A DNA stretch of 64,000 nt. Source: Kitasatospora sp. DSM 101779. GTDB taxonomy: Bacteria; Actinomycetota; Actinomycetes; Streptomycetales; Streptomycetaceae. Made by a program: the position numbers and the translations under genes. The notes below the pieces were generated by a model. The model made no database searches and had not been told where the DNA came from. It was given only the letters and a program-made list of their open reading frames with translations. The stretch spans positions 7,955,240 through 8,019,239 of the forward strand of contig NZ_JAHTIK010000001.1 of assembly GCF_025655475.1 (NCBI RefSeq). Reading direction: 5' to 3'. Positions 50,674 through 59,832 of the stretch are shown here, one piece after another; position 1 is the first letter of the stretch; each line of letters opens with the position of its first letter.

Positions 50674-51400
50674 GGTGCTCCCCCCCCGGGAATCGGCGCG
50701 TGACAGCTCGGGGCTGCGCCCCGCCAGACGATCCCGCAGTGTCCGCCGTAGCGCAAGTGTCCTCGGCCGGCCCGGCCTGCTCGGCGGCGGCGTGCCGGAC
50801 CGGAACGCCTGCAGCGTTGGAGGTTGCCGGCGGACGCAGCGGGAGCAGCGGGCGGACGGCTGAGGGAGCCCCGCGTTCGCCCCGCCCGCGGTCGGTGCCT
50901 GGCGGACCGGGCAGCGTCCCGCGCTGCGGCAAGGTCGGTCGACCGTCCCGTTTCCGAGAGGCACAAAGCCCGACGAGCGACGCTCGGTGAGTCCTGGCGC
51001 GAGGATTCCCGACGGTTCCGTCCGCGGTGCGCCGAACCGTGACAATCTGTCACACATATCAAGGCGACAATCCGCCGGATTCCCGTTCGACGGTGTCGCC
51101 GACGGATGCGCACGGATGGACGCGCCGGTGCTCGCCTACCACGGCGCGGAGGACCTGTGGGGGCGGCGGGGGACGGCGCAGGACGACCGGATCCTGACCC
51201 AGGCCACCGGCGAAGGCATCCACGGGCAGGACCTGGTGCTCCGGTGGTGCGCCGACGTCGACCACCATGCCGCCGAAGGCGGCGACGAGTGGCACGTCTG
51301 CGGGCCGATCCTGCACCCGTTCGGATTACCCGTGACACCGGCGGGCCCCGCACCCGGCTCCCATGCGTGGCCCGCCGGGGGTGCGGGACCGGATGAGTGA
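50674..51400. other. Intergenic, no convincing gene
   Basis: A 137-codon plus-strand frame ending at 51400 (with DAPVLAYHGAEDLWGRRGTA and GEGIHGQDLVLRW) has an acceptable composition, but no ribosome binding site and no recognised fold; the opposite strand is equally open. The first 300 bases are featureless. A palindrome near 51040 is listed separately. Confidence 0.35.
51039..51053. promoter_or_regulatory. GTGACA-N3-TGTCAC inverted repeat
   Basis: Perfect 6-bp half-sites around ATC, followed by an A/T-richer stretch (ACATATCAA). It resembles a regulator site upstream of the unconvincing plus-strand frame, and could be all that is left of a promoter. Confidence 0.35.
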
Positions 51401-52054
51401 TCAGCCCCCGCCCGCGCCACCCTGGCCGGCGATCATGGTCATGTTCAGCCCGGCCACCGCCCGGGCCAGGCCCGGAGTCCGGTCGGCGAGCCGGTCGGTG
51501 AGCGCGCGGATACGCCCGGCGTGGGCCTTCCGGTCATGGCGCGTGAGGACCAGCCTCAGGTGTCCGTGGGCGGCCAGCGCGGCCAGGACCGCGTCGCCGT
51601 ACGGCGCCTGGCCGACCGGGCCGCTGCCCCGGACGAGCTCGGCCACCCGCAGCTGGAGGTCCAGCGCCTCGCGCGGATCGTCCATCGTGACCGTACGGTG
51701 CGGCGCGACCGGGCCGTACGGGTTGCGATCGGCCATGGTCATGACGCCGAGCACGGCGAGCTGCTCCTCGACGGCCTCCAGGGTGTCGTCGCGGCTGCGC
51801 CTGATCCACGCCTTCCAGGTGCGGGACCGGTCGTCCAGTTCCGCGAGCAGCGCGTCCAGGACGCGGTCCCCCGTGGGGTCGGCGGAGACGACCTGCACCT
51901 TGCCGGCCCCGCCCTCGACGGCGGCGCCCCGGTGGGCGAGTTCGGCGAGCGCGGCGGCGCGCAGGAGGAAGCCGGCGCGGGTGCGGTCCTGCAGGGACTG
52001 GGCGCGGGTGTCGAAGGCCAGCAGGTAGGTGGCCAGATGCAGTCCTCGGCTCAT
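51401..52054 (-). CDS. GPP34 (GOLPH3-like) family protein
   Basis: A 217-residue cytoplasmic protein of the Golgi phosphoprotein 3 family, which in eukaryotes binds phosphoinositides and in actinobacteria is of unknown role. Typical features: an N-terminal LHLATYLLAFDT, a helix LRAAALAELAHRGAAVEGGA, then DRVLDALLAELDDRSRTWKA and the long C-terminal helices VAELVRGSGPVGQAPYGDAV. Actinobacterial members often occur near membrane-modifying genes. No strong ribosome binding site before ATG 52054. Confidence 0.8.
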   Translation of the reverse strand: MSRGLHLATYLLAFDTRAQSLQDRTRAGFLLRAAALAELAHRGAAVEGGAGKVQVVSADPTGDRVLDALLAELDDRSRTWKAWIRRSRDDTLEAVEEQLAVLGVMTMADRNPYGPVAPHRTVTMDDPREALDLQLRVAELVRGSGPVGQAPYGDAVLAALAAHGHLRLVLTRHDRKAHAGRIRALTDRLADRTPGLARAVAGLNMTMIAGQGGAGGG

Positions 52055-52157
52055 GTCACCGACGATACGGCGCACCCCACCACCCGCCATCGGCCCGCAG
52101 GACCATCCGCCCTCCGCCCGTAGACGTATCCGGCCCGCCCGGCTCTCCTCCCCTGGA

Positions 52158-52559
52158 TCACGCCGCCGCGATCGGTGTGAGGAAGATCCACAGGTGGCCG
52201 AACGGGTCACGCAGCATCGACTGCCGCGCGCCGTACGGCATGTCGGTCGGCGCCGTGAGCAGCTCGGCGCCGCCGGCGGCGGCAGCCACGGTCAGGCCGT
52301 CCACGTCCGGCACGTAGACGTGCAGCGCAACCGAGGTTCCGACCCGGTCCGGTGTCGAGAACGGGGCGTCGACGTCGCCCAGCATGAACGTGGAGCCGTG
52401 GATGCCGACCTCGGCGTGCACGATCCGTCCGGCCTCGCCTTCGAGCCGGAAGAGCTCGACCGCGCCGAACGCCTGCGCGTAGAACTCGATCGCCTCGGCG
52501 GCGCCGTCGACCATGATGTGGGGAATGACGGCCTGCTTGTGGTGCTCGGGTATCTCCAT
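52158..52559 (-). CDS. VOC/PhnB-like protein
   Basis: A 133-residue vicinal-oxygen-chelate protein of the PhnB/YdhR-like group: VIPHIMVDGAAEAIEFYAQA at the start, GIHGSTFMLGDVDAPF in the middle, and MPYGARQSMLRDPFGHLWIF at the end, with Glu/His-type metal positions. Function unknown; often annotated as glyoxalase. ATG 52559 lies in the context GTGATCCACATG, so GTG 52568 is an alternative. Confidence 0.8.
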   Translation of the reverse strand: MEIPEHHKQAVIPHIMVDGAAEAIEFYAQAFGAVELFRLEGEAGRIVHAEVGIHGSTFMLGDVDAPFSTPDRVGTSVALHVYVPDVDGLTVAAAAGGAELLTAPTDMPYGARQSMLRDPFGHLWIFLTPIAAA

Positions 52560-52691
52560 GTGGATCACGGTAGGGCGGTGCGGCCCGCCGGAGATCGGGC
52601 CGCAGTCGCACCAGGCCCAGGGCCTTCGGCCCAGCCGCCACTCCGGCGGAAGGCGTGCTCCCGCCGCCGGCGAACGCCGCTCGAACGGCCC

Positions 52692-52727
52692 GGAGGCCGT
52701 CGTCCCGGGCAGGGAACGACGGCCTCC
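52692..52727 (-). terminator. Terminator downstream of dinB-like gene
   Basis: GGAGGCCGTCGT (52692-52703) and ACGACGGCCTCC (52716-52727) form a 12-bp stem with a 12-nt loop, between the DinB and VOC genes, which are both on the minus strand. It should end the DinB transcript. Confidence 0.7.
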
Positions 52728-52783
52728 GCCCACCGGCCCGCCGATCCGTGACGGCGCGGGGCGGCGGTCGCCGGTGGCAGCGG

Positions 52784-53335
52784 TCAGCCCATGCTCTTCG
52801 CACCGTCGAGGGACTCGCGGATGATGTCGGCATGGCCGGCGTGCTGGGCGGTTTCGGCGACGACGTGCAGCAGGACGCGGCGCGCCGACCACTTCTCGTC
52901 GGTGAACCACGGGGCCTTCGGCAGCGGCTGGGTGGCGTCGAGGTCCGGAAGTGCGGCGACCAGGTCGTCGGTGCGGCGGGCGACCTCCTCGTAGTCGGCG
53001 AGCACCCCGGCGAGCGTCTCACCGGGCAGCATCCGGAACTCGTCGGCCCGGCGGGCGAAGTCGGCCTCCGTCATCGCGGTGAAGTCGGGCATCGCCGACG
53101 GGCCGTCCAGGATGAAGGTCGCCCAGGTCCGTTCGACCGAGGCCACGTGCTTGATCAGGCCGCCCAGGCACAGTTCGCTCGCCGTGGTCCGCTGTCCCGC
53201 CTGCTCGTCGGTGAGGTCGCGCGTGGTGAAGCGCAGGAAGTGGCGCTGCTTGGCCAGCGCCACCAGCAGGTCGGCACGCTCCCCGGTGGGGGCGGGCGCC
53301 GTGGTGGGCTCGTCGATGGTCCGGGTCTCGTTCAA
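52784..53335 (-). CDS. DinB-family protein
   Basis: A 183-residue four-helix bundle protein of the DinB/YfiT-like (DUF664) group, often thiol S-transferases using mycothiol or bacillithiol. Metal-type histidines are His63 in GLIKHVASVERTW and the C-terminal LHVVAETAQHAGHADIIRES. Start TTG 53335 follows GAAGGCGGACACC. No partner gene; possibly involved in detoxification. Confidence 0.8.
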   Translation of the reverse strand: MNETRTIDEPTTAPAPTGERADLLVALAKQRHFLRFTTRDLTDEQAGQRTTASELCLGGLIKHVASVERTWATFILDGPSAMPDFTAMTEADFARRADEFRMLPGETLAGVLADYEEVARRTDDLVAALPDLDATQPLPKAPWFTDEKWSARRVLLHVVAETAQHAGHADIIRESLDGAKSMG

Positions 53336-53583
53336 GGTGTCCGCCTTCGGTAGGCACTGCTCTGTCGGTCAGGCACCACGTTAGGGACCAATGAGGTCAG
53401 ATCCCGACCTGAATTCCGGGCGAGTTCAGAGATGGCAGACCGGGGAACCCCCGGCGGTCGGCCAGTAGGCGAGCGCGTGCGGTCCGGCTGAGCCGGGGTC
53501 GGACGTGTGCAGCGTCCGAGGATGCCGATGGCCGGATCTGCCCCCGGCTCCGCCACCGGCCCGGAATGCCGATCGGTGGGCCG

Positions 53584-54510
53584 TCAGCAGAGCGCCGGCA
53601 CGACCAGGGCGGCGGCGCGGGCGATGAGGGGCTCGTCGGCGACGGCGTCTGGGACCGTCTTGGTGGACAGGACCGACAGGACCAGGGGCGTCCGGTCGGC
53701 GGTCCAGGCGATCCCGACGTCGTTGGTGGAGCCGTACTCCCCGGTGCCGGTCTTGTCCGCGAGGGCCCAGCCGGAGGGGAGACCGGCGCGCAGGCGGGCG
53801 GCGCCGGTGGTGTTGGCGAGGAGCCATTCGGTCAGCTGCCGCCGGTCCCGCGGGGCGAGCGCCGTGCCGAGGACGAGGTCGGTGAGCGTCCGCCCGATGG
53901 CGGCGGGGCTGGTCGTGTCGGTCGTGCGCCCCGGTTCTGCGGAGTTCAGCGCGGGCTCCCAGCGGTCCAGGCGCGTCACCCCGTCGCCGAGTGACCTGCA
54001 GAAGCGGGTGACCGCGGTGGGGCCGCCCAGCTCGCGGAGCAGCAGGTTGTCGGCGGCGTTGTCGCTGTAGTCGAGTGCCGCGGCGCACAGTTCGGCGATC
54101 GTCATGCCGGTCGCCAGGTGCTCGGGAGCGCCCGTGATCGGCGCGTACCCGGAATCGGCGACGTCCTCGGCGGTGTAGTGGATGCGGCGCGCGAGGACCT
54201 CCCCGTGACGGTCGAGGTCCCGCAGTACGGCGGCGACCGTCACGATCTTGTGTACGGAACAGATCGGGAACAGCTCCTGCGCGCGGTGCAGCACCTGCGC
54301 GCCCGTGACCGTGTTCCGCGCGAACACGCCCAGCCGGCCGCCGTGCTCGCGCTCGAGATCGGCCAGCGCCCGGGCGACGTCGTCCCCGCGTTGCGGCGTC
54401 CTGCCCGCCGCACTGGCCTGCCCGCCCGCCGACATCGCGGCGGCCAGCACCGTCCCGGCACCCATGCCCAGGACAGCCCGGCGGCTCGTGCGCTTCTCGG
54501 TCGTCGTCAC
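53584..54510 (-). CDS. Class A beta-lactamase, Tat-exported
   Basis: A 308-residue secreted serine beta-lactamase. GTG 54510 has AAGGAGA. The leader has a twin-arginine motif (TSRRAVLGM) and ends around QASAAG. Catalytic motifs are all present: S85-V-H-K88 (S70xxK73), SDN in LDYSDNAADN, the E166 region as WEPALN, and KTG in ADKTGTGEYG. It should hydrolyse penicillins or related beta-lactams; such enzymes are common in Streptomyces. No regulator or serine protease-type sensor gene is adjacent. Confidence 0.9.
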   Translation of the reverse strand: MTTTEKRTSRRAVLGMGAGTVLAAAMSAGGQASAAGRTPQRGDDVARALADLEREHGGRLGVFARNTVTGAQVLHRAQELFPICSVHKIVTVAAVLRDLDRHGEVLARRIHYTAEDVADSGYAPITGAPEHLATGMTIAELCAAALDYSDNAADNLLLRELGGPTAVTRFCRSLGDGVTRLDRWEPALNSAEPGRTTDTTSPAAIGRTLTDLVLGTALAPRDRRQLTEWLLANTTGAARLRAGLPSGWALADKTGTGEYGSTNDVGIAWTADRTPLVLSVLSTKTVPDAVADEPLIARAAALVVPALC

Positions 54511-54658
54511 GCTGGTGTCTCCTTCGGCCCGACGATACGTCTCTTGGAGGGGACATCGCTGAGCCCCGTTCAGTTCGTCGTACCCGATGCATTTCTGCCG
54601 ACGTGTGCGGCCAGCGGAGCCGGGCCCTCGCCGGATCCCCACATCCGGCGGGCGGAGC

Positions 54659-55042
54659 TCAGACGGGCCAGGTACCGAGCGCACGGGCGAGCCGTTCGCT
54701 CTGCTCGGGGGTGATGCCCTGGGCCAGCCGTACGCCGGAGCGCGGGCTGTGGGGGCCGTCGCACTGGAGGAGGCCGTCGAAGGACTGCTCGCCGCCGCTC
54801 CGCGGCGACCCGCCGGGCAGCGACCATCGGGCACCGTCCCACAGCGGGTGGTCCAGGCGGAGCGCCGCCACACGCGGGGCCTCGTCGGCGGGAGCTCCGA
54901 CGTGGACCAGCACCTCGGCGATCACGTCCACGGCGTCCGCCGGCGCGTTCTCGTCGCCGAGCGCGGGAAGCAGGGGCAGCAGCCGGGCGTGGGGGTCGTG
55001 GACGCCGGGAGCCGCGTTGGTCGGCGGTCCTCGCCTGCCCAT
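54659..55042 (-). CDS. Hypothetical protein, possibly truncated
   Basis: Up to 127 residues; the C-terminal 100 look like a real protein (HDPHARLLPLLPALGDENAP, DVIAEVLVHVGAPADEAPRV, LAQGITPEQSERLARALGTW). The N-terminal 15 residues are basic and unconvincing, and there is no ribosome binding site before ATG 55042, so the true start may be lost or be an internal codon. No family recognised. Confidence 0.45.
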   Translation of the reverse strand: MGRRGPPTNAAPGVHDPHARLLPLLPALGDENAPADAVDVIAEVLVHVGAPADEAPRVAALRLDHPLWDGARWSLPGGSPRSGGEQSFDGLLQCDGPHSPRSGVRLAQGITPEQSERLARALGTWPV

Positions 55043-55169
55043 CGGAAGACGGTTGTGTCTCGATGTCCGACCTGCCGCGCCTTTCCGGTGAATTCGAGCA
55101 CTATCGGGGCGCCCGAGGGCCGTCCCGTTCATCCCTTGACCACGGTGGGCGCTCGGCATCGACTGATGG

Positions 55170-55553
55170 TCAGCCGAAGATCAGGTCCACGTCCTTCTCG
55201 ATGCAGACCTGCAGGACGACCACGAGCCGGCGGACATCCTCGATGCGGCGCTGCCAGACGGCATCGCCAGGGTCCTTCGTCGCCGCTGCGATCTCGTTGA
55301 GGCGAGGCAGGATCGCAGCGCACTGCGCCGGCGAGAGATCGGGGCCGTCGCAGTCCGAGTGGTTCAGAAGCGGTGCCAGCGTGGTGGAGACATCGCTCCA
55401 GGGGCGCTGCCCTCCCCGGAAGCCCTGCATCTCGTCGAGAGTGAAGCCTTCGATGTCCGCCAGCCAGTTCCGGAACATCCCAAAGCCGGTGTACGACCAG
55501 GACATGTCCGGGCTGTCCGTGTTGTCGTCTCCTGGAAACAGGTTGAGCCCCAC
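55170..55553 (-). CDS. Hypothetical protein
   Basis: A 127-residue soluble protein with conserved-looking blocks SYTGFGMFRNWLADIEG, LLNHSDCDGPDLSPAQC and IEDVRRLVVVLQVCIEK. Similar small proteins occur across Streptomyces without assigned function; the LNHSDCDG motif may bind metal or form a turn. GTG 55553 is chosen because AAGGAGGAG precedes it. Confidence 0.65.
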   Translation of the reverse strand: MGLNLFPGDDNTDSPDMSWSYTGFGMFRNWLADIEGFTLDEMQGFRGGQRPWSDVSTTLAPLLNHSDCDGPDLSPAQCAAILPRLNEIAAATKDPGDAVWQRRIEDVRRLVVVLQVCIEKDVDLIFG

Positions 55554-55790
55554 TGCGTACTCCTCCTTGGCCGAGCGCACAGGATGGGCCAAAGGCGGCG
55601 GAGGCCGCAACTGAGAGGATCGCCTCGGGCCGGTCTGACTCACTGCGTCGGAGCGGTCGTGGACCCTGAAGTTGAATGTGTGATGCCGGCCAGCCGTGTG
55701 ATCGGGGGCGTCCTCGTCACAGCTGCGACTCGGTCCATGACCACGCCTTCTACGTCGAACGACGTCCGGGCCCGGGCTACCTCTGCCGGG

Positions 55791-56798
55791 TCAGTGTCCT
55801 TGGTCGTAGATTGCCCGCAGCCACGGTTCCCTGACGGCGGGCATCCGCGCGAGCGTGTACCTGAACGCCTCCCTGGACGGCTGCAACGGGTACCACGGGT
55901 GCGGCGGCAGCGGGTCGTCCCGCTCCACGCCCGCCGGCAGCCCTCCGACCACCGGCAGCCGGGTCCGGTGCGGCGGGAAGGCGAGCTCGGCCCAGAGCGC
56001 GGCATCCATGGGTACCGGCACCGCCCCGGTGCGCGGCTGCCACATCTTCCCGGTCTGCGGATGGACCGGCACCAGCACCAGGTCGGCGGCCGGTTCACCG
56101 AATCCCGGTCCCGCCAGGTCGAGGCGCTTCGCACCGTCCCCGGCGGGCAGCAGCGCGCCGAGTGCTCGGCCTAGGAGCTCAGCGACCGGCCCGGGCGCCA
56201 CCTCGACCGGCGCGCCCCCGGCGGCCACCACCACCTGGGCGAGGGCCACGCCCGCCGGGATGTCCCGGTACTCGCTCAGCCGGTGCCACAGCGCGCCGGT
56301 GGCCAGCAGCTCCGCCCAGTCCATGACCGGCGGCTCCGGCGGGCCGGGCAGCCGCACTACCGCTTGCGGGACGAGCCGGACGACCTGCCAGCACCCGCAG
56401 TCGTCTATCCTCGTCCCGACCGGCAGATCGCAGCCCAGGCAGGCAAGGTTCGGCCCGTCCCTCCCGTCGATCCCCATGCAGTAGCCCCCGGTCCGCTCCA
56501 GGATCAGCCTGGTGCCGCGCATGTCGCCGGGCGCGAGGAGGACGGTGTCCGAGGGGCCGTCAGACAGCGCGCCGAACGGCGCGAAGAGCCCCCGCTCCGC
56601 CACCTCGCGCGCTCCGACCCCGTCCCACTGCCGCCACGGCGGCCCGTACGGTGTGGGGTCGACGGCGTAGGATCCAGCCTCCAGCAGTGGCGGGTGCAGC
56701 TTCTCCCAGTGGGTGTCGGCCAGGTGGATCGGCAACGCCACCTCCGACACCGCCGCCGTCAGGACCGCACCGCAGCCTGCACACCCGAACACCGCCAA
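55791..56798 (-). CDS. Hypothetical protein with zinc-ribbon-like Cys pairs
   Basis: A 335-residue protein. Its N-terminus has FGCAGCGAVL and later NLACLGCDLPVGT and DDCGCWQVVRL, possibly one or two zinc sites. The middle and C-terminal parts (ALWHRLSEYRDIPAGVALAQ, LVLVPVHPQTGKMWQ, MDAALWAELAFP) suggest a mixed alpha/beta domain. It is a frequent actinobacterial hypothetical protein of unknown role. Start TTG 56798 follows GGGAGGGG; GTG 56792 is possible. Confidence 0.65.
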   Translation of the reverse strand: MAVFGCAGCGAVLTAAVSEVALPIHLADTHWEKLHPPLLEAGSYAVDPTPYGPPWRQWDGVGAREVAERGLFAPFGALSDGPSDTVLLAPGDMRGTRLILERTGGYCMGIDGRDGPNLACLGCDLPVGTRIDDCGCWQVVRLVPQAVVRLPGPPEPPVMDWAELLATGALWHRLSEYRDIPAGVALAQVVVAAGGAPVEVAPGPVAELLGRALGALLPAGDGAKRLDLAGPGFGEPAADLVLVPVHPQTGKMWQPRTGAVPVPMDAALWAELAFPPHRTRLPVVGGLPAGVERDDPLPPHPWYPLQPSREAFRYTLARMPAVREPWLRAIYDQGH

Positions 56799-57195
56799 GC
56801 TGTCCCCTCCCGCCGTCGAAGCCCCTGCATCCCACCAAGCAGACGGACCGGGGAGCAAGGGGTTTCGAGGCGATGCCGTGCGACGCGGGGGCGACGTGCG
56901 GGCCGTCAGGCTCCGTCGGTACCGAGCTTGAGTGGGTGATATCGGTCGGCCGCCCAAGGTGAGGTCGGTGCCTGCAAGGCAGCGGTCGACGAGGGGCGTG
57001 CGGTACTGGATCCGTTCGAGCGCGCGCTTGCCGGCCCGGGCGAGCTCGCCGAGGGTCCTACTGGTACTGCCCATGGGCGCACGGGCCCGGCACCGCGGCA
57101 GCTCGCGCCCCTTCGCGGGGTGTCCGAGTCTGCGGCTGGCCGGATCATCGACCATGGCCCGTTCCCCCGGCTTGACCACCTGTTAGCGTGCGCGG
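56799..57195. other. Gap between divergent genes
   Basis: The minus strand continues open without a start, reading LGELARAGKRALERIQYRTP and LVDRCLAGTDLTLGG around 56960-57060. This resembles the terminal part of some insertion-sequence transposases, but without ends, target repeats or catalytic residues I cannot call an element. Before GNAT ATG 57196 is TGTTAGCGT (57181-57189), an extended -10-like sequence suited to a leaderless transcript. Confidence 0.35.
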
Positions 57196-57735
57196 ATGGA
57201 AGATCTGGGACCGGTGGCCTGGCCGCCCGCGCCGATCAGGACCGAGCGGCTCGTGCTCCGGGAGCCCGAGGCCCGGGACCGTGCGGCGTTCGTCGAGCTG
57301 CTCGCCTCGCCGGAGGTGCACACCTACCTCGGCGGCCCCCGGCCGCGGGACGAGCTCGAGCGCGAGATGCCCGGCGTGCCCGAGCGGTGGCCCGGGAGCT
57401 TAGCGGTGGATCTCGACGGGTCGATGATCGGCCAGATCCTGCTCAGGAGAGCAACGGGGCACCGTCGCCCGGCCGCCGCGGGGAAGGCCGATCTCGGCTA
57501 CCTGTTCCTGCCGCAGGCGTGGGGCTGCGGCTACGCCGCCGAGGCGTGCGCGGCGGCACTCGGCTGGTTCGACGGTGCGCTTCCCGGTGAGCCGGTGGTG
57601 CTCACCACCCAGACCGCCAACCTCGGCTCGATGCGTCTCGCGGCGACGCTGGGGTTCACCGAGGTGGAGCGGTTCGAGGCCTGGGGCGCCGAGCAGTGGC
57701 TCGGCATGCGGCCCCCGGTCACGCCGTCCGGTTGA
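57196..57735 (+). CDS. GNAT-family N-acetyltransferase
   Basis: A 179-residue acetyltransferase of the RimJ/RimL type: RTERLVLREPEARDRAAFVE at the start, ADLGYLFLPQAWGCGYAAEA (the acetyl-CoA pyrophosphate loop QxxGxG/A as QAWGCGYA), and TQTANLGSMRLAATLGFTEV near the end. The amine substrate is unknown. It contains one TTA codon (57400-57402, Leu69), suggesting bldA dependence in Streptomyces. No ribosome binding site; probably leaderless. Confidence 0.85.
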   Translation: MEDLGPVAWPPAPIRTERLVLREPEARDRAAFVELLASPEVHTYLGGPRPRDELEREMPGVPERWPGSLAVDLDGSMIGQILLRRATGHRRPAAAGKADLGYLFLPQAWGCGYAAEACAAALGWFDGALPGEPVVLTTQTANLGSMRLAATLGFTEVERFEAWGAEQWLGMRPPVTPSG

Positions 57736-57958
57736 GGGGGCGACGGGGCCGCCCGCGAGCGCCCCATCCGCGCGGGAGCGGCCCGCGACCCGACTGCACC
57801 CGCATGCTGGAGTGGACCGTGAGGTACTGACGGTCGTTCAGGGCAGCCGGCGGGCCCGTGGTGGGGCAGACCCCCGGGTGCGACCGGCGGTGGCACCAGG
57901 GCGGTTTCGGGGGTCGGCAGGATCGTTCCGCCCGGCCCGGACGCGAAGACTGTTCGGC

Positions 57959-59482
57959 ATGCGAATCGTTCACACCGCGGCCGCCGCCGCTCTCCTCGCC
58001 CTGCTCGGCACCAACGCCCCGGCGAGTGCCGCCAGCCGCTCGGCCGAGCCGCCGGCCGCGCAGTCCGCCGGCGCCGCCTCACTGACCGGCCCGCTGAACT
58101 GGGGCCCCTGCGCCGACACCGCGGCCGACAGCCGCCAGCAGTGCGCCACGCTCGCCGTCCCGCTCGACCACGCCGACCCGAACGGTCCGCAGCTGGGCCT
58201 CGCGGTCTCCCGGATCGCCTCCGCCCGCCCCGAACTGCGCCGGGGCTCCCTGCTCATCGTCCCCGGCGGCCCCGGAAACCCGGGCCTCAACGGCCCCACC
58301 AGTGCCGTCCGGCGGCTGCCGCAGTCCGTCCTCGACCGCTACGACCTGGTCGGCTTCGACCCGCGCGGCGTCGGCCGCAGCAGCCCGGTCGACTGCCGAC
58401 TCGCCCACGAGGACCTGTCGATGACCACCCTGCTGCCCTTCCCCGCCCCCGACGGCTCGCTCACCGGCAACCTCGCCGCCGCCCGCCGGATCGCCGACAC
58501 CTGCACCCGCAACGGCGGCCCGGTGCTGCGCAGCATCAGCACCCGGAACGAGGCCCGCGACATGGACCGCATCCGGCAGGCCCTCGGCGAACGCCGGATC
58601 TCCGCCTGGGGCGTCTCCTACGGCACCTACGCGGGAGCGGTGTACGCCACCATGTTCCCCGACCGCACCGACCGGATCGTGCTCGACAGCAACGACGACC
58701 CCGACCCGCGCCGCGTCGAACGCGGGTGGCTGGCGGCGTACGCGACCGGAGCCGAGGACCGCTTCCCCGACTTCGCCGCCTGGGCCTCCGACCCCGCCAC
58801 CCCCGACCACAGGCTGGCCGGGACCCCGCAGCAGGTACGCGAGCTGTTCCTGCGGCTCGCCGCCCGACTGGACACCGCCCCGCTGCCCTGGCCCGGCGCC
58901 AACCCGGCACGTCTCGACGGCAACGCGCTGCGTGCCGCGATGCTCGACGCCCTCTACGACGACGCCCGCTTCCCCCGGCTCGCCCGGCTGATGCTCGCCG
59001 CCGACGGCAGGGCCGAGTTGCCCCCGGCCGCGACTCCGCCGGACGCCGCGATGCAGAACACCGTCGCCGTCTCCGTCGCCACCCTGTGCAACGACGTCCG
59101 CTGGCCCCGCTCCGCCGGCAGCTATGCCCGGGCCGTCGCCGCCGACCGGCTCGCGCACCCGTTGACCGCCGGTATGCCGGTCAACGTGATGCCCTGCGCC
59201 TTCTGGTCCGGGGAGCCGGCCGAGCCGCCGACCGAGGTCACGCCCGACGGGCCGTCGAACATCCTGATGGTGCAGAACCTGCGCGACCCCGCCACGCCCT
59301 ACGCGGGCGCTCTGCGCCTGCGCGCCGCACTCGGCGGGCGGGCCGAGCTGGTGAGTGTGGACTCGGGCGGCCACGACGCGTACGTCGCGCACGGCAATAG
59401 CTGCGGCGACCGCCTGGTGACCCGCTTCCTCGTCGACGGCCGGCGTCCCGAACGCGACACCCTCTGCCCGGCCGAGCGCTGA
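57959..59482 (+). CDS. Secreted alpha/beta hydrolase, tripeptidyl-aminopeptidase-like
   Basis: A 507-residue exported peptidase-like enzyme. The signal peptide ends at about residue 24 (APASAA). It has the oxyanion/turn motif VPGGPGNPG (101-109), VGFDPRGVGRSSP, nucleophile Ser220 in WGVSYGTYAG, an Asp/His pair with His in SGGHDAYVAH, and paired cysteines (CADTAADSRQQC; NSCGDRL...TLC) that suit an extracellular protein. Streptomyces tripeptidyl aminopeptidases of this group remove N-terminal peptides from secreted proenzymes. Weak ribosome binding site; followed by a terminator. Confidence 0.85.
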   Translation: MRIVHTAAAAALLALLGTNAPASAASRSAEPPAAQSAGAASLTGPLNWGPCADTAADSRQQCATLAVPLDHADPNGPQLGLAVSRIASARPELRRGSLLIVPGGPGNPGLNGPTSAVRRLPQSVLDRYDLVGFDPRGVGRSSPVDCRLAHEDLSMTTLLPFPAPDGSLTGNLAAARRIADTCTRNGGPVLRSISTRNEARDMDRIRQALGERRISAWGVSYGTYAGAVYATMFPDRTDRIVLDSNDDPDPRRVERGWLAAYATGAEDRFPDFAAWASDPATPDHRLAGTPQQVRELFLRLAARLDTAPLPWPGANPARLDGNALRAAMLDALYDDARFPRLARLMLAADGRAELPPAATPPDAAMQNTVAVSVATLCNDVRWPRSAGSYARAVAADRLAHPLTAGMPVNVMPCAFWSGEPAEPPTEVTPDGPSNILMVQNLRDPATPYAGALRLRAALGGRAELVSVDSGGHDAYVAHGNSCGDRLVTRFLVDGRRPERDTLCPAER

Positions 59483-59502
59483 ACCGAAGCCGCTCCCGGT
59501 AC

Positions 59503-59530
59503 GGCCCCGCCTGCGGCGGGGGGCGGGGCC
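59503..59530 (+). terminator. Terminator of secreted hydrolase gene
   Basis: GGCCCCGCC (59503-59511) pairs with GGCGGGGCC (59522-59530), 20 bases after the stop. Confidence 0.65.
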
Positions 59531-59594
59531 GCCGGGAGCTCCCCGCCGAGGCCGTTGGAGCTTGTCTTCAAAGGCGATCGGCAGCCGTAAGGGG

Positions 59595-59755
59595 GGCGCG
59601 TGGGGGCACCTCCCGGCCGAAGGCCGGGGGGAGAACCGCGCACTTCGGATGTGGTCCGCCGTACGAATCCCGGCTCGGCCCATGTCACTGCGGTGCCCGC
59701 CCCCCGACTGCGCAGTTCCGCTCCCAGCCTCCGGCCGGGAGGTGCCTCCAGCGCC
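59595..59755. repeat. Dispersed palindromic repeat, copy 2 plus inverted copy
   Basis: 59595-59656 matches the repeat at 32348-32406. A shorter, inverted relative lies at 59709-59749: CTCCCAGCCTCCGGCCGGGA and GGTGCCTCC, the reverse of the GGAGGCACCTCCCGG core. The two face each other with about 50 bp between, so the block could fold as a long imperfect hairpin. No gene occurs in 59531-59832. Confidence 0.75.
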
Positions 59756-59832
59756 GCTGATCAACCACCCGACTGCCCTATGAGGACGCGCCGTAGCCGG
59801 CCCCCTCGGGGGGTGCGGGGCGGTTGCGCCGG

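Noticed and set aside
56799..57195. Insertion-sequence transposase fragment
   Set aside because: Weak resemblance only; no inverted repeats, target duplication or catalytic residues.
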